Shown here: piece after piece, positions 34,748-43,524 of the stretch
Numbering within the stretch: position 1 is the first letter of the stretch
Layout: every line of letters starts with the position of its first letter
From: Streptomyces sp. NRRL S-350
Lineage (GTDB): Bacteria > Actinomycetota > Actinomycetes > Streptomycetales > Streptomycetaceae
Direction of reading: 5' to 3'
Assembly (NCBI RefSeq): GCF_000719705.1
Contig: NZ_JOHO01000036.1
Coordinates: 7,720 to 71,719 of the forward strand
Length of the DNA stretch: 64,000 nucleotides
Position numbers and translations under genes: made by a program
The notes under the pieces: model-generated
Told to the model about the DNA's origin: nothing
What the model saw: the letters and a program-made list of their open reading frames with translations, nothing else
Databases searched by the model: none

Positions 34748-35264
34748 GACCGAAGACCTCGTCAGATCCGGCTCGCTGCCCGAGCACGCCGTCCGCAGCG
34801 CGCTGCTGGCCCTCCTCGCCGAACTCGGCACCGTCACGTCCACCGAGGCCGCCGCCCGGCTCGGACTCAGCTCGGGCCTGTGCTCCTTCCACCTGCGGCA
34901 GCTGGGCCGACACGGACTGATCGAGGAGGCGCCGGCCGCCGACGGGCGGGCCCGGCCGTGGCGACTTCCGCAACCGCAACGCCCCACTGCCGCGGACGGG
35001 TTCGGCGAACTGGCCCGAGGGCTCGAGTACGAGAGCTACCAGCGCTGGCTGGCCCGGCGCGGCGAGGCCCCGGCGGACTGGCAGCGCGACGAGGCGTTCA
35101 GCGAGGTCGTCTACCTGACGCCCGAGGAACTGGCCGCCGTCGGCGAGGCCGTCCGGCAGGTGCTCGGCCGGTACCGCGGCCGCGAGGCCGATCCGGCCGC
35201 CCGGCCCGCCGGTGCCCGCCCGGTCGCGGCAGTCACCCGGCTCTTCCCCCTGCTCGACCGGTGA
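34746..35264 (+). CDS. Winged-helix (ArsR-like) transcriptional regulator
   Basis: A 172-residue DNA-binding protein. The helix-turn-helix is GTVTSTEAAARLGLSSGLCS followed by FHLRQLGRHGLIEE (residues about 26-62), the ArsR-like 'STxxAxxLGLSxxxxSxHLxxL' pattern. The C-terminal half is helical, with DWQRDEAFSEVVYLTPEEL, and has no metal-binding Cys set. The GTG start at 34746 has no ribosome binding site and lies within an operator half, so the mRNA is probably leaderless. It is divergent from the deformylase gene and most likely controls it and itself. Confidence 0.8.
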   Translation: MTEDLVRSGSLPEHAVRSALLALLAELGTVTSTEAAARLGLSSGLCSFHLRQLGRHGLIEEAPAADGRARPWRLPQPQRPTAADGFGELARGLEYESYQRWLARRGEAPADWQRDEAFSEVVYLTPEELAAVGEAVRQVLGRYRGREADPAARPAGARPVAAVTRLFPLLDR

Positions 35265-35361
35265 CCGCCACCGCCGGTCCGTGACGGCCGAGGACCACGG
35301 ACCGCGGCGCCCACGGCCGGTGCGGACCGTTCGGGCACCCGCCCGTCGGGTCACCCGCCTG

Positions 35362-35895
35362 TCAGGCCACCCGTGCCCGGGCCCGTAGCGCCCGCGCCGC
35401 CGGCCCGGCCACCAGGCCCACCGCCGCGCCCAGGACGACGCCCTGCACGCCGTCCCAGACGTCCTGCACGTCGCAGGGCCGGCCGATCACCGGCAGCGCG
35501 TAGTGCACGGCCGACACCGTGAACGGCAGGGCCGCCGCCGCGAGCAGCGCCACCGCGGCCCGCCGCCGGGTGCCGGCGAGCGCGGCCGCGAAGCCCACCG
35601 GGGCGTAGGTCGCCAGCTTGAGCTCGATGTGCCGCACGTGCAGCAGTTCGTACGGCGACCGGGGCCGCCCGCCGTCGACGGTGCAGTGCCGGACGGCGTC
35701 CTCCGAGAGCCGGAGCGCCTCCGGCAGCAGGGTCGCCACGACGACCCCGCCGAGCCCGAGCAGCAGGACGAAGCCCACCGCCCAGTGGGCCCGCAGCAGC
35801 CGTCCCACCGGCCGGTTCAGCAGGGCCGCGGGCACCAGCGAGAGCAGGAGCCCGGGCCAGAACATCGGCATCCCGCCGAGCACCGCAGTGATCAC
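35362..35895 (-). CDS. VanZ-like membrane protein
   Basis: A 177-residue membrane protein with about four helices (residues 10-25, 40-58, 95-125, 150-170). The order of helices and the loop ELLHVRHIELKLATYAPVGF followed by DVWDGVQGVVLGAAVGL resemble VanZ-like proteins, associated in some cases with teicoplanin resistance. The likeness is moderate and no glycopeptide-resistance genes are nearby. The GTG start at 35895 has no strong binding site. Upstream lie 11-bp tandem repeats and then hemC on the same strand. Confidence 0.6.
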   Translation of the reverse strand: MITAVLGGMPMFWPGLLLSLVPAALLNRPVGRLLRAHWAVGFVLLLGLGGVVVATLLPEALRLSEDAVRHCTVDGGRPRSPYELLHVRHIELKLATYAPVGFAAALAGTRRRAAVALLAAAALPFTVSAVHYALPVIGRPCDVQDVWDGVQGVVLGAAVGLVAGPAARALRARARVA

Positions 35896-35968
35896 GCCTC
35901 AACGGACGCCCGGGGCACCCGCCCGGTTCTCCCACGGGCCGGGAATCCCCGGCGGCACGTCCCCGGCC

Positions 35969-36022
35969 GGATCAGGGCGGGATCAGCGCGGGATCAGGGC
36001 GGGATCAGGGCGGGATCAGCGG
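35969..36022. repeat. 11-bp tandem repeat, five copies
   Basis: GGGATCAGGGC-type units at 35969-36022 lie between the hemC stop (36080) and the VanZ-like start (35895), both on the minus strand. Confidence 0.85.
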
Positions 36023-36079
36023 CTTCGGCTCGGGATCGGCGCGGCTTCGGCGCCTGACGGGTGCGGGTCCGTCACCGGA

Positions 36080-37015
36080 TCAGTGCGGGATCGAGGAGAT
36101 CAGCTCCTGCGCCCCCTGCCGCTTGAGCGCGAGGGCCACCGAGGTCCCCAGGTCCTCCGGGTCGAGCGCGCCCGCCCACTCGTGGGCGTCCAGCACCCGC
36201 TTGCCGTCGGGGGTGAAGACCCGGCCGCGCAGGGAGAGGCGGCCGTCCGGCTCGGCCTTGGCGTAGCCGGCGATCGGGCTGTTGCAGTGGCCCTGCAGCG
36301 CGTGCAGGAACATGCGCTCGGCGGCCGCCTCGCGCCAGGTGTCGTGGTGGCCGAGCCCGGTGACGGCTCCGATGGTCGCGGTGTCGTCCTCGCGGCACTG
36401 CAGGACGAGGATCCCGGCGCCGATGGGCGGGCACATCGCCTCGGTGCCGAGGACCTCGGTGATCCGCGCCTGTTCGCCGATCCGTTCCAGGCCGGAGACG
36501 GCCAGCAGGAGCGCGTCCACGTCCCCGGCCGCCAGCTTGGCGAGCCGGCTGTTGGCGTTGCCGCGGATCGGGACGCACTCCAGGTGCGGGTGGGAGGAGG
36601 CGAGTTGGGCGATGCGGCGGACGGAGGAGGTGCCGATCCGGGTGCCGGGCGGGAGCTGGGCGAGGGTCAGGCCGCCGGGGTGGACGAGCGCGTCGCGGAT
36701 GTCGTCGCGGCGCAGGTAGGCGGCGAAGACGGTGCCGGCGGGCAGCGGGCGGTCGGCGGGTACGTCCTTGAGGCAGTGCACGGCGACGTCGGCTTCCCCG
36801 GCGAGCAGTGCGGCGTCGACCTCCTTGGTGAACGCGCCCTTGCCGCCGAGGTGCGCGAGGTCTCCCGTCCAGCGGTCGCCGGAGGTGGTGACGGGCACCA
36901 CCTCGGTGCGCAGGTCCGGGTGCAGGGCGGCGAGTTCGGCGCGGACCCGGTCGACCTGGGCGAGCGCCATGGGCGAGGAGCGGGAGACGATGCGGATCAG
37001 CTCAGCGGTGGACAT
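36080..37015 (-). CDS. hemC: Hydroxymethylbilane synthase, divergent copy
   Basis: A 311-residue porphobilinogen deaminase-type enzyme that builds the linear tetrapyrrole precursor of haem and cobalamin. [48 protein letters not shown], and [13 protein letters not shown] are recognisable; Cys244 in the last would carry the dipyrromethane cofactor. It departs from the usual consensus at [11 protein letters not shown] (normally RGN-V-[DN]-T-R) and HCLKDVP (normally HSxKDxP). It is not beside hemA, hemB, hemD or other tetrapyrrole genes, so it is likely a second, specialised copy. ATG 37015. Confidence 0.88.
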   Translation of the reverse strand: MSTAELIRIVSRSSPMALAQVDRVRAELAALHPDLRTEVVPVTTSGDRWTGDLAHLGGKGAFTKEVDAALLAGEADVAVHCLKDVPADRPLPAGTVFAAYLRRDDIRDALVHPGGLTLAQLPPGTRIGTSSVRRIAQLASSHPHLECVPIRGNANSRLAKLAAGDVDALLLAVSGLERIGEQARITEVLGTEAMCPPIGAGILVLQCREDDTATIGAVTGLGHHDTWREAAAERMFLHALQGHCNSPIAGYAKAEPDGRLSLRGRVFTPDGKRVLDAHEWAGALDPEDLGTSVALALKRQGAQELISSIPH

Positions 37016-37162
37016 GGCGCGATGATAGGCCGTCGAACGGCTTCCGGTGACGGGATGTCAGCCTTGTGGCGCACAGTTCCGCCGCATCCGACCCCGCCCC
37101 CGCCCTGACCCCCACCCGACCCCGCCCTGACCCGACCCCGCCCCCGCCCCGTTCCGCCGCGG

Positions 37163-39466
37163 TCACTCGTTGTGCAGCACCTCCGCGATCGGCAGCCGGG
37201 CCGCCGAGCGGGCCGGGAGGAGGGCGCCGAGGACGGCGATCGCGACACCCGCCAGGGCGACGGCGGCCAGCATCGGGGTGCTCCAGACGTCGATCATCCA
37301 CTCCGTGAAGACGATGCTCCCGACGTTCTCGACGAGCAGCCGGTGCGCCAGGATTCCGGCCGGGACTCCGAGGGCCGCGCTGACCACGCCCTGCCAGGCG
37401 ACCGAGGTGACCGTCATCGCCACCACCTGCCGGGGCGTCATCCCGATCGACTTGAGCATGCCGAGGTCCCGGCGGCGCTCACGGATGGTGAGCAGCAGGG
37501 TGTTGAAGACGCCCAGGGCGGCGGCCACCGACAGCAGCACCGTGAAGACCGTGGCGAAGCCGACGACCGCGACGATCGGACCGGGCGGGTCGGGGGCGAA
37601 CACCGAGGGCGAGAGGCTCGGGTCGGCGGCCGTCACCGCCCGCTGGTACGCCTGGGCGTCGGCGCCCTCGGCGAGTGTCACGTCGTACTCGACGGCGTGC
37701 GGGTCGTCGGTGAGGGCCGCCCTGGTGGCGTCGTTGGAGGTGAACGCCCGGGGGTTGCCCTCGCTCTCCTCGCCGACGACGGTGACGGCCAGTTGCCGGC
37801 CGTCGAGGTCCAGGGTGAGCCGGTCGCCGAGCTTGAGTCCGTGCTGCTTGAGGAAGGACGGCCCGGCCTCGATCTCGTTCGGGCCGGTCGCCGCGCGGCC
37901 CTTGACCACCTGGAGCCGCTTGGAGCCGGCGGTGTCCCCGCCGTAGAAGTTGGCGAAGACCGGCTGGGTGGTGCCGACCAGCCCGACCTGGACCAGCCCG
38001 CGCGCGACGACCCGCTCGGCGCCGGGGGTGGCGCGGAGCATCGCCGTGGTCTGGTCCGGGGTCAGCCTGGGCTCGATCTTGTCGGCCGAGAAGTGGTTGG
38101 TCTGCACGGTGACGTGGGTGTGGCCGTCGCCGTGGTCCACCAGCCTGGTCAGGGTGGTGCTCAGCCCGGTCGTCACGGTCACGGTGAGCACACCGAGCAC
38201 GATCGCCGACATGGTGAGCGCGGTGCGGGCGGGGCGGGCGAAGGGCTGGCCGAGGCCGAGGCTGACGGCGCGCGGCAGCCGGGTGCCGCTCAGCCGGCGC
38301 TGGACCTTCAGCCCGCGCCCGTTGCGCGGCGCGCTGCCGGCCGAGATGGCCTGGGCCGCGGAGAGCCGGTGGGCGCGCGAGGCCGGGACCAGGGCGGCGA
38401 GGACGACCAGCAGCGGGACGCCGATCAGGGTGGCGGGGGGCAGCCAGCCGGCCGGCTCGATCACGGCGGTGCCGGTGGTGATCCCGGCGAAGGCGCCCTG
38501 GAGGATCGGCTGCGACGCCGCCCAGCCGGCCACCGTGCCCAGGACTGTCCCGACGGCCGCGGGCACCGAGACCATGGTCAGGTAGACCGTGACCACCTGG
38601 CGCGGGGTGAAGCCGATCGATTTCAGCACGCCGATGTGCCGGTAGCCGGAGACCACCGCGCCGCTCACCACGTTGCCGACGATCAGCGCGGCGACGACCA
38701 GGCCGAGGACGCCGAAGACGGTCATCAGCGGCAGGTAGGCGTCGGCGCCCGCCGAGAAGGCCTGCTTGAGGACCAGGTAGGACTGGGCGTTGGCGAGTGC
38801 GTGCTCGGGCAGGCCCTCGGTGACCGTGCCCATGGCGGCGGTGAGCTGCTGCTCGCCGGAGGCGTCGGAGAACCGGTAGAGCATCTGCCGGGCGGTGGGG
38901 TGCAGGGCGGCCGCCTGCTCGGGGGTGACCCATCCTCCGGCGGACTGGCTCATGCTGGTGGCGAAGCCGACGATGGTGAACTGCCCGCTGCGGGTGTCGA
39001 GCGAGGAGTTCAGGAACCTGGTCGCCGCGCCCCCGAAGGGGTCGTTGACGACCACCTCGCCGGGCTTGTCGGCCCACCGGCCCGAGAGCAGTGCCACCCG
39101 GTCCACCGGCCCGGCCGGGTCGGACCGGCCCACCAGGGTCAAGGGGCCGGGCGGGCGGCCGAGCCAGTCGGCGGGGACCTCCACGACGGCCTGGTCGAAG
39201 GGCCCGGCGGCGGCCTCGACGCCCGGCCGGTGGGCGGTGGCGGCCAGTTGCTCCGCCGAGGCCGCGGCCGGGTCGAAGGCGGCGACGACGTGGGCGCCGC
39301 GCTGCCCGTCGAAAGCGTCGTCGAACGGGGCCCTGGCGGCGCTGATCACCGCCAGGGCGAGCAGCACGGTCGCGGTGGAGCAGAAGACGACCAGGCCGAT
39401 CACGACTGTCTGCACCCGACGGCGTTTCACGGCTGCCCGGGAGGCCCGCCACACGGCGCCGTTCAC
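37163..39466 (-). CDS. ABC transporter permease, FtsX/MacB type (module 2)
   Basis: A 767-residue permease with two FtsX domains. It opens with a membrane helix (VVIGLVVFCSTATVLLALAV, residues about 21-40), an extracytoplasmic domain, a three-helix bundle with GVLKSIGFTPRQVVTVYLTM, then a second extracytoplasmic domain and a C-terminal bundle with DLGMLKSIGMTPRQVVAMTV. QRGAHVVAAFDPAAASAEQL corresponds to the same place in the module 1 permease, confirming paralogy; it lacks that protein's RGxx linker. The GTG start at 39466 overlaps the ATPase stop by 4 bases. Probably exports or extracts an envelope-active or lipidic compound. Confidence 0.87.
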   Translation of the reverse strand: MNGAVWRASRAAVKRRRVQTVVIGLVVFCSTATVLLALAVISAARAPFDDAFDGQRGAHVVAAFDPAAASAEQLAATAHRPGVEAAAGPFDQAVVEVPADWLGRPPGPLTLVGRSDPAGPVDRVALLSGRWADKPGEVVVNDPFGGAATRFLNSSLDTRSGQFTIVGFATSMSQSAGGWVTPEQAAALHPTARQMLYRFSDASGEQQLTAAMGTVTEGLPEHALANAQSYLVLKQAFSAGADAYLPLMTVFGVLGLVVAALIVGNVVSGAVVSGYRHIGVLKSIGFTPRQVVTVYLTMVSVPAAVGTVLGTVAGWAASQPILQGAFAGITTGTAVIEPAGWLPPATLIGVPLLVVLAALVPASRAHRLSAAQAISAGSAPRNGRGLKVQRRLSGTRLPRAVSLGLGQPFARPARTALTMSAIVLGVLTVTVTTGLSTTLTRLVDHGDGHTHVTVQTNHFSADKIEPRLTPDQTTAMLRATPGAERVVARGLVQVGLVGTTQPVFANFYGGDTAGSKRLQVVKGRAATGPNEIEAGPSFLKQHGLKLGDRLTLDLDGRQLAVTVVGEESEGNPRAFTSNDATRAALTDDPHAVEYDVTLAEGADAQAYQRAVTAADPSLSPSVFAPDPPGPIVAVVGFATVFTVLLSVAAALGVFNTLLLTIRERRRDLGMLKSIGMTPRQVVAMTVTSVAWQGVVSAALGVPAGILAHRLLVENVGSIVFTEWMIDVWSTPMLAAVALAGVAIAVLGALLPARSAARLPIAEVLHNE

Positions 39467-40188
39467 GAGGACGACTCCAGCATCCGCTCGCGCGCCACCT
39501 TGCCGTCGGCGACCTCGACCAGTCGGCTGGCGCAGCGGGTGGCCAGCTCGGGGTCGTGGGTGACGATCAGCAGGGTCTGCCCGATCTGGTTGAGGTCGAT
39601 CAGCAGGTCCATCACCTGCTCGCCGGAGCGGCTGTCGAGCGCGCCGGTCGGCTCGTCCGCGAGCAGCAGGGCCGGGCGGTTCATCAGGGCCCGGGCCACC
39701 GCGACGCGCTGGCGCTCGCCGCCGCTGAGCGTGGCGGGGTAGACGTCCTTGCGGTGGGCGACGCCGAGTTCGTCCAGCAGTTCCAGGGCGCGGCGGCGTG
39801 CCTGGCGGGCGCTGGTCCCGGTGAGCTGGGCGGCCAGGGCGACGTTGTCGAGGGCCGGGAGGTCGTCGATCAGGTTGAAGAACTGGAAGACCATCCCGAT
39901 GTGCCGGCGGCGGAACAGTGCCAGGCCGGTCTCGTTCAGCTGCCCGAGGTCCTGTCCCTGCACGCGGACGGTGCCGGAGGTGGGCCGGTCCAGCCCGGCC
40001 ACCATGTTCAGCAGGGTGGACTTGCCGCAGCCCGAGGGGCCCATCACGGCGACCGCCTCGCCCGCCCGGATCCGCAGGTCGACGCCGTCGAGCGCCTTGG
40101 CGTCGCCGAACTCCTTGTGGACCCCGGACAGCTCGACGACGACCTGCGCGTCGTCCGGCCGGGAGGCCCCGTCGTGATCGTTTCTCAT
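39463..40188 (-). CDS. ABC transporter ATP-binding protein (module 2)
   Basis: The 241-residue ATPase for the overlapping permease. Walker A GPSGCGKST, Q-loop region MVFQFFNLIDDLPALDNVAL, signature LSGGERQRVAVARALMNRP, Walker B LLLADEPTGALDS, H-loop VTHDPELA. Very close in motif order to the ATPase at 4691-5404. ATG 40188. It is divergent from a kinase/regulator pair (40327-42053), as in module 1. Confidence 0.92.
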   Translation of the reverse strand: MRNDHDGASRPDDAQVVVELSGVHKEFGDAKALDGVDLRIRAGEAVAVMGPSGCGKSTLLNMVAGLDRPTSGTVRVQGQDLGQLNETGLALFRRRHIGMVFQFFNLIDDLPALDNVALAAQLTGTSARQARRRALELLDELGVAHRKDVYPATLSGGERQRVAVARALMNRPALLLADEPTGALDSRSGEQVMDLLIDLNQIGQTLLIVTHDPELATRCASRLVEVADGKVARERMLESSS

Positions 40189-40256
40189 GGGGACGACGGT
40201 AGGGGCGAGCGCCCGGCCGGGACGTCCCACCCCGGGTGTAACCGCGGGCCGCCGTA

Positions 40257-40274
40257 GTACCGGGGATGTACCGG
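40257..40274. promoter_or_regulatory. Direct repeat in the module 2 divergent promoter
   Basis: GTACCGG occurs at 40257-40263 and 40268-40274, one helical turn apart, in the 138 bases between the ABC genes and the kinase gene. Candidate response-regulator site; it is unlike the palindrome in module 1. Confidence 0.45.
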
Positions 40275-40326
40275 CCCGGCACCCCCGGATGACGTCGACC
40301 GCGCCGTGACCTGGGAAGCTGGTCGC

Positions 40327-41238
40327 GTGTGGGGAACGGAGTGGGAGTGGGCCGCCGTCGCGGTGGCCGGGGCGGCGTGTGCGGTCGCCGGCGGGCTGGC
40401 CGTGGCGCTCGGCCGGGCGCGGCGGCTGTACCGGGCGGCCATCGGCGAGCGCGGCTGGCTGCTGGAACGGGAGCGCGAGAGTGCCGCCCGGACCGCCGTG
40501 GACGCCGAACGGGCTCGGATCGCCGCCGAGTTGCACGACATCGTCAGCCACAACGTGAGCCTGATGGTGGTCCAGGCCGGGGCGGCGCGCGAGGTGCTCG
40601 CCACCATGCCGGAGGAGGCGGCGGCGGCGATGACCGCCGTCGAGTCCGCCGGACGGGACGCCATGACCGAACTGCGGCACCTGCTCGGCCTGTTGGCCCC
40701 CGCCGCGGACGGCAGCGAGGAGCCGGACGGGGACGGCTTCGCCCCGCAGCCGAGCCTGGGCCGGCTGAGCCCGCTGATCGACCGGTTCGCCTTCGCGGGG
40801 CTGCCCGTCGAGGTGCGGGTCTCCGGCGAGCCGCGGCCGCTGCCCGGCGGCATCGACGTGACGGCGTACCGGATCGTCCAGGAGGCACTGACCAACGCGC
40901 TCAAGCACGGGGACGGGGGGACGGCGGAGGTGACGGTGCGCTATGCGGACCACTACCTGCGGGTCGAGGTGCTCAACAGCGGGCCGAGCGTGCTGTCCGG
41001 CGGCGGCCCGGCCGGCTCCGGCTCCGCCACGGCCGACGGGTCCGGCTCCGCCACGGCCGGCGGGTCCGGCTCCGCATCCGGGCCGTCCGCCCCGGCGCAG
41101 CGGCCGGCCGACGGTGCCGGGCGCGGGCTGATCGGCCTGCGGGAGCGCGTCGCGGTGTACGGCGGGGACCTGGACGCCCGGCGCCGACTCGGCGGTGGTT
41201 ACCGGGTCCGCGCCCGCATCCCGCTGGACCGTCCGTGA
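40327..41238 (+). CDS. Sensor histidine kinase, HisKA_3 type (module 2)
   Basis: A 303-residue kinase with only one membrane helix (residues about 8-30, AAVAVAGAACAVAGGLAVAL), much shorter at the N-terminus than the module 1 kinase; it probably senses the transporter itself or membrane stress. RIAAELHDIVSHNVSLMVVQ carries the phospho-accepting His70; HATPase_c shows AYRIVQEALTNALKHG and RGLIGLRERVAVYGG. A Gly/Ser/Ala-rich insert (about 222-260, SGSAT repeats) splits the ATP lid region. GTG 40327 has GGGAAG upstream; GTG 40306 is an alternative. The stop overlaps the alternative GTG start of the regulator. Confidence 0.88.
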   Translation: MWGTEWEWAAVAVAGAACAVAGGLAVALGRARRLYRAAIGERGWLLERERESAARTAVDAERARIAAELHDIVSHNVSLMVVQAGAAREVLATMPEEAAAAMTAVESAGRDAMTELRHLLGLLAPAADGSEEPDGDGFAPQPSLGRLSPLIDRFAFAGLPVEVRVSGEPRPLPGGIDVTAYRIVQEALTNALKHGDGGTAEVTVRYADHYLRVEVLNSGPSVLSGGGPAGSGSATADGSGSATAGGSGSASGPSAPAQRPADGAGRGLIGLRERVAVYGGDLDARRRLGGGYRVRARIPLDRP

Positions 41239-41255
41239 CGGGGGACACGAGGGAG

Positions 41256-41339
41256 GACGCGGTGCAGGACGCGGTGCAGGACGCGGTGCAGGAGGCGGTG
41301 CAGGACGTGAGGGAGTGCGCGATGGAAGACGCGGTGCAG
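41256..41339 (+). repeat. 12-bp repeat GACGCGGTGCAG at the regulator 5' end
   Basis: Three exact copies and one variant run at 41256-41303, and a fifth copy lies at 41328-41339. In the frame of the response regulator they encode DAVQ tetrads. If translation starts at ATG 41322 the first four copies are untranslated. Confidence 0.85.
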
Positions 41340-42053
41340 GGCGCTGAGCGGGCCACCGGGGACGACGGCCGGGAGCGCCGCCCGCGGGTGGTGATCGCCG
41401 ACGACCAGGAACTGGTCCGCACCGGCTTCCGGATGATCCTCACCGCGCGCGGCATCGACGTGGTCGCCGAGGCGGCCGACGGCGCCGAAGCGGTGGCCGC
41501 CGCGGTCCGGCACCGGCCGGACGTCGCCCTGCTCGACATCCGGATGCCCGGCACGGACGGCCTGGAGGCCGCCCGCCTCATCCTCGCCCGGGTGCCGGAC
41601 TGCCGGGTGATCATGCTGACCACCTTCGACCTCGACCACTACGTCTACGCCGCCCTGTCCGCGGGGGCCAGCGGCTTCCTGCTCAAGGACGTCACCTCCG
41701 CGCACCTCGCCGCCGCCGTCCGCCTGGTGGCCACCGGGGACGCCCTGCTCGCCCCCTCGATCACCCGGCGCCTGGTCGAGCGGTTCGCGGCCGGCGCCCC
41801 GCGCCCGGCCCCCGGCGCCGACGGCCCGGCGCTGCACCGCGACCTCGCCCCGCTCACCCCGCGCGAGGCGGAGGTGCTCGCCCTGCTCGGACGCGGGCTG
41901 TCCAACACCGAGTTGGCGCGCGAGCTCACCCTCAGCGAGTCGACGGTGAAGACGCACGTGGCCCGGATCTTCGCCAAGTTGAACCTGCGCGACCGGGCGC
42001 AGGCGGTGGTCCTCGCGTACGAGACCGGGCTGGTCGCCCCGGGCGGCGGCTGA
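41322..42053 (+). CDS. LuxR family response regulator (module 2)
   Basis: A 243-residue NarL/LuxR-type regulator, partner of the preceding kinase. Receiver: RVVIADDQELVRTGFRMILT, phospho-acceptor Asp72 in LLDIRMPGTD, Lys in FLLKDV. DNA-binding domain: LTPREAEVLALLGRGLSNTE, then VKTHVARIFAKLNLRDRAQ. ATG 41322 is chosen for its AGGGAG binding site. GTG 41235 in the same frame overlaps the kinase stop (GTGA) and would add 29 residues rich in DAVQ repeats. Likely target: the divergent ABC promoter. Confidence 0.87.
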   Translation: MEDAVQGAERATGDDGRERRPRVVIADDQELVRTGFRMILTARGIDVVAEAADGAEAVAAAVRHRPDVALLDIRMPGTDGLEAARLILARVPDCRVIMLTTFDLDHYVYAALSAGASGFLLKDVTSAHLAAAVRLVATGDALLAPSITRRLVERFAAGAPRPAPGADGPALHRDLAPLTPREAEVLALLGRGLSNTELARELTLSESTVKTHVARIFAKLNLRDRAQAVVLAYETGLVAPGGG

Positions 42054-42108
42054 CCGTATCGGCACGACAATCATCCGGCTCACTCATTAGAGCTAACTCC
42101 CGGGCGAA

Positions 42109-42135
42109 TCCCCCATTTTGCCAGTCCATGGGGGA
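42109..42135. promoter_or_regulatory. Inverted repeat upstream of the P450-rppA operon
   Basis: TCCCCCAT (42109-42116) and ATGGGGGA (42128-42135) are exact inverted repeats 11 bases apart in an unusually AT-rich stretch (42060-42150) between the response regulator and the P450 gene. An operator or 5'-leader hairpin for the pigment operon. Confidence 0.45.
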
Positions 42136-42228
42136 ACATCTGCATGTCCGCGCCCGACCGGGAGAACCGCCCCGGGACCACCGCGGGCGCGCCACCCCCC
42201 GGCATGACGAAGACAATTGGACAGGCCC

Positions 42229-43434
42229 GTGACCACCACCGCCCCCGTGTGGGACTGCCCCTTCCACCACACCGAAGGCCTGGAGTTCGACCCCCTCCTC
42301 GGACGGCTGCTCGCCGAGGCCCCGATCGCCAGGATCCGGCTGCCGCACGGCGAGGGCGAGGCGTGGCTGGCCACCCGCTACGAGGACGTCAAAGTGGTCA
42401 CCACCGACCGCCGGTTCAGCCGCGCCGCGGGCATCGGCCGGGACCTGCCGCGGATGACGCCCGCCCCGATCGCCCAGGCCGAGGCGATCAACCTGATGGA
42501 CCCGCCCGCCCACAACCGGCTGCGCCGGCTGGTCGCCCAGGGCTTCACCAACCGCCAGGTCGAACGGCTGCGGCCGACCACCCAGCGGACCGTCGACGGC
42601 TACTTCGACGAGATGGTCGAGCACGGCGCCCCCGCCGACCTGATGCACTTCCTGGCCGGCCGGCTCCCGCTCACCACCATCTGCGAACTCCTGGCCATCC
42701 CCGAGGCCGACCGCGTCGAACTGCGCGGCCACGCCGTCGCGATGATGCGCATGGGCCCGGGCAGCCGGGCGGGCCAGGAGGCGGCCAAGGCCGCCCTGCG
42801 CGCGTACTTCGGCGAGCTGACCGCCGCCCGCCGGGCCGACCCCGGCGAGGACCTGATCAGCGCCCTCGCCACCGCCCGCGACGGCGACGAACTGCTCGAC
42901 GCGGACGAGTTGACCGTCATGGCGATGGTCCTGCTGGTCACCGGGCACGACACCAGCACCTACCAGCTCGGCAACATCACCTACACCCTGCTCACCCACC
43001 CCGAGCAGCTCGCCCAGGTGCGCGCCCGACCGGAGATGCTGCCGCGCGCCCTGGAGGAGCTGCTGCGCTTCATCCCGTTCCGCCAGGGCGTCGGCATCGC
43101 CCGGGTCGCCACCGAGGACGTCGAGCTGGGCGGCACGCTGATCCGGGCCGGCGAGGCCGTGCACGTCTCCTACCTGACCGCCAACCGCGACCCCGCGGTG
43201 TACGAGCGCCCCGACGAGCTGGACCTCGACCGCGGTGCGCCCACCCACATGGCCTTCGGGTACGGCCAGCACCACTGCCTCGGTTCGCACCTGGCCCGGA
43301 TGGAACTACAGGTCGCCATCGGCACCCTGCTGCGGCGCTTCCCCGGGCTGCGCCTGGCCGTCGAACCCGCCGAACTCGACTGGGACTCCGGTTCGATCTG
43401 GCGCTTCCCGCGCACCCTGCCGGTGGCCTGGTAG
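42229..43434 (+). CDS. Cytochrome P450 (flaviolin/THN-type pathway)
   Basis: A 401-residue soluble P450 of the bacterial CYP class. The oxygen-binding I-helix has LVTGHDTSTYQLG, the E-x-x-R motif is in EELLRFIPFR, and the haem loop FGYGQHHCLGSHLARME places the axial ligand at Cys350. It is followed by the rppA gene 90 bases downstream. In streptomycetes an rppA-linked P450 (P-450mel or CYP158 type) couples THN or flaviolin into dimeric pigments, and that role is assigned here from context. The GTG start at 42229 (VTTTAPVWDCPFHH) is favoured; TTG 42217 is possible. Confidence 0.88.
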   Translation: MTTTAPVWDCPFHHTEGLEFDPLLGRLLAEAPIARIRLPHGEGEAWLATRYEDVKVVTTDRRFSRAAGIGRDLPRMTPAPIAQAEAINLMDPPAHNRLRRLVAQGFTNRQVERLRPTTQRTVDGYFDEMVEHGAPADLMHFLAGRLPLTTICELLAIPEADRVELRGHAVAMMRMGPGSRAGQEAAKAALRAYFGELTAARRADPGEDLISALATARDGDELLDADELTVMAMVLLVTGHDTSTYQLGNITYTLLTHPEQLAQVRARPEMLPRALEELLRFIPFRQGVGIARVATEDVELGGTLIRAGEAVHVSYLTANRDPAVYERPDELDLDRGAPTHMAFGYGQHHCLGSHLARMELQVAIGTLLRRFPGLRLAVEPAELDWDSGSIWRFPRTLPVAW

Positions 43435-43524
43435 CCGCCCGCCCCGCCCGACGCGCCGCCGCCCCGGCCCGCCCCCACCGTTCCGCGCCTCACCGGCCCG
43501 CCACCGGCCCCCAGGGAAGACCAC

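Noticed and set aside
35362..35895. Glycopeptide-resistance gene vanZ
   Set aside because: Only the helix pattern and one loop agree; without vanHAX or a regulatory pair nearby the general term VanZ-like is as far as the evidence goes.
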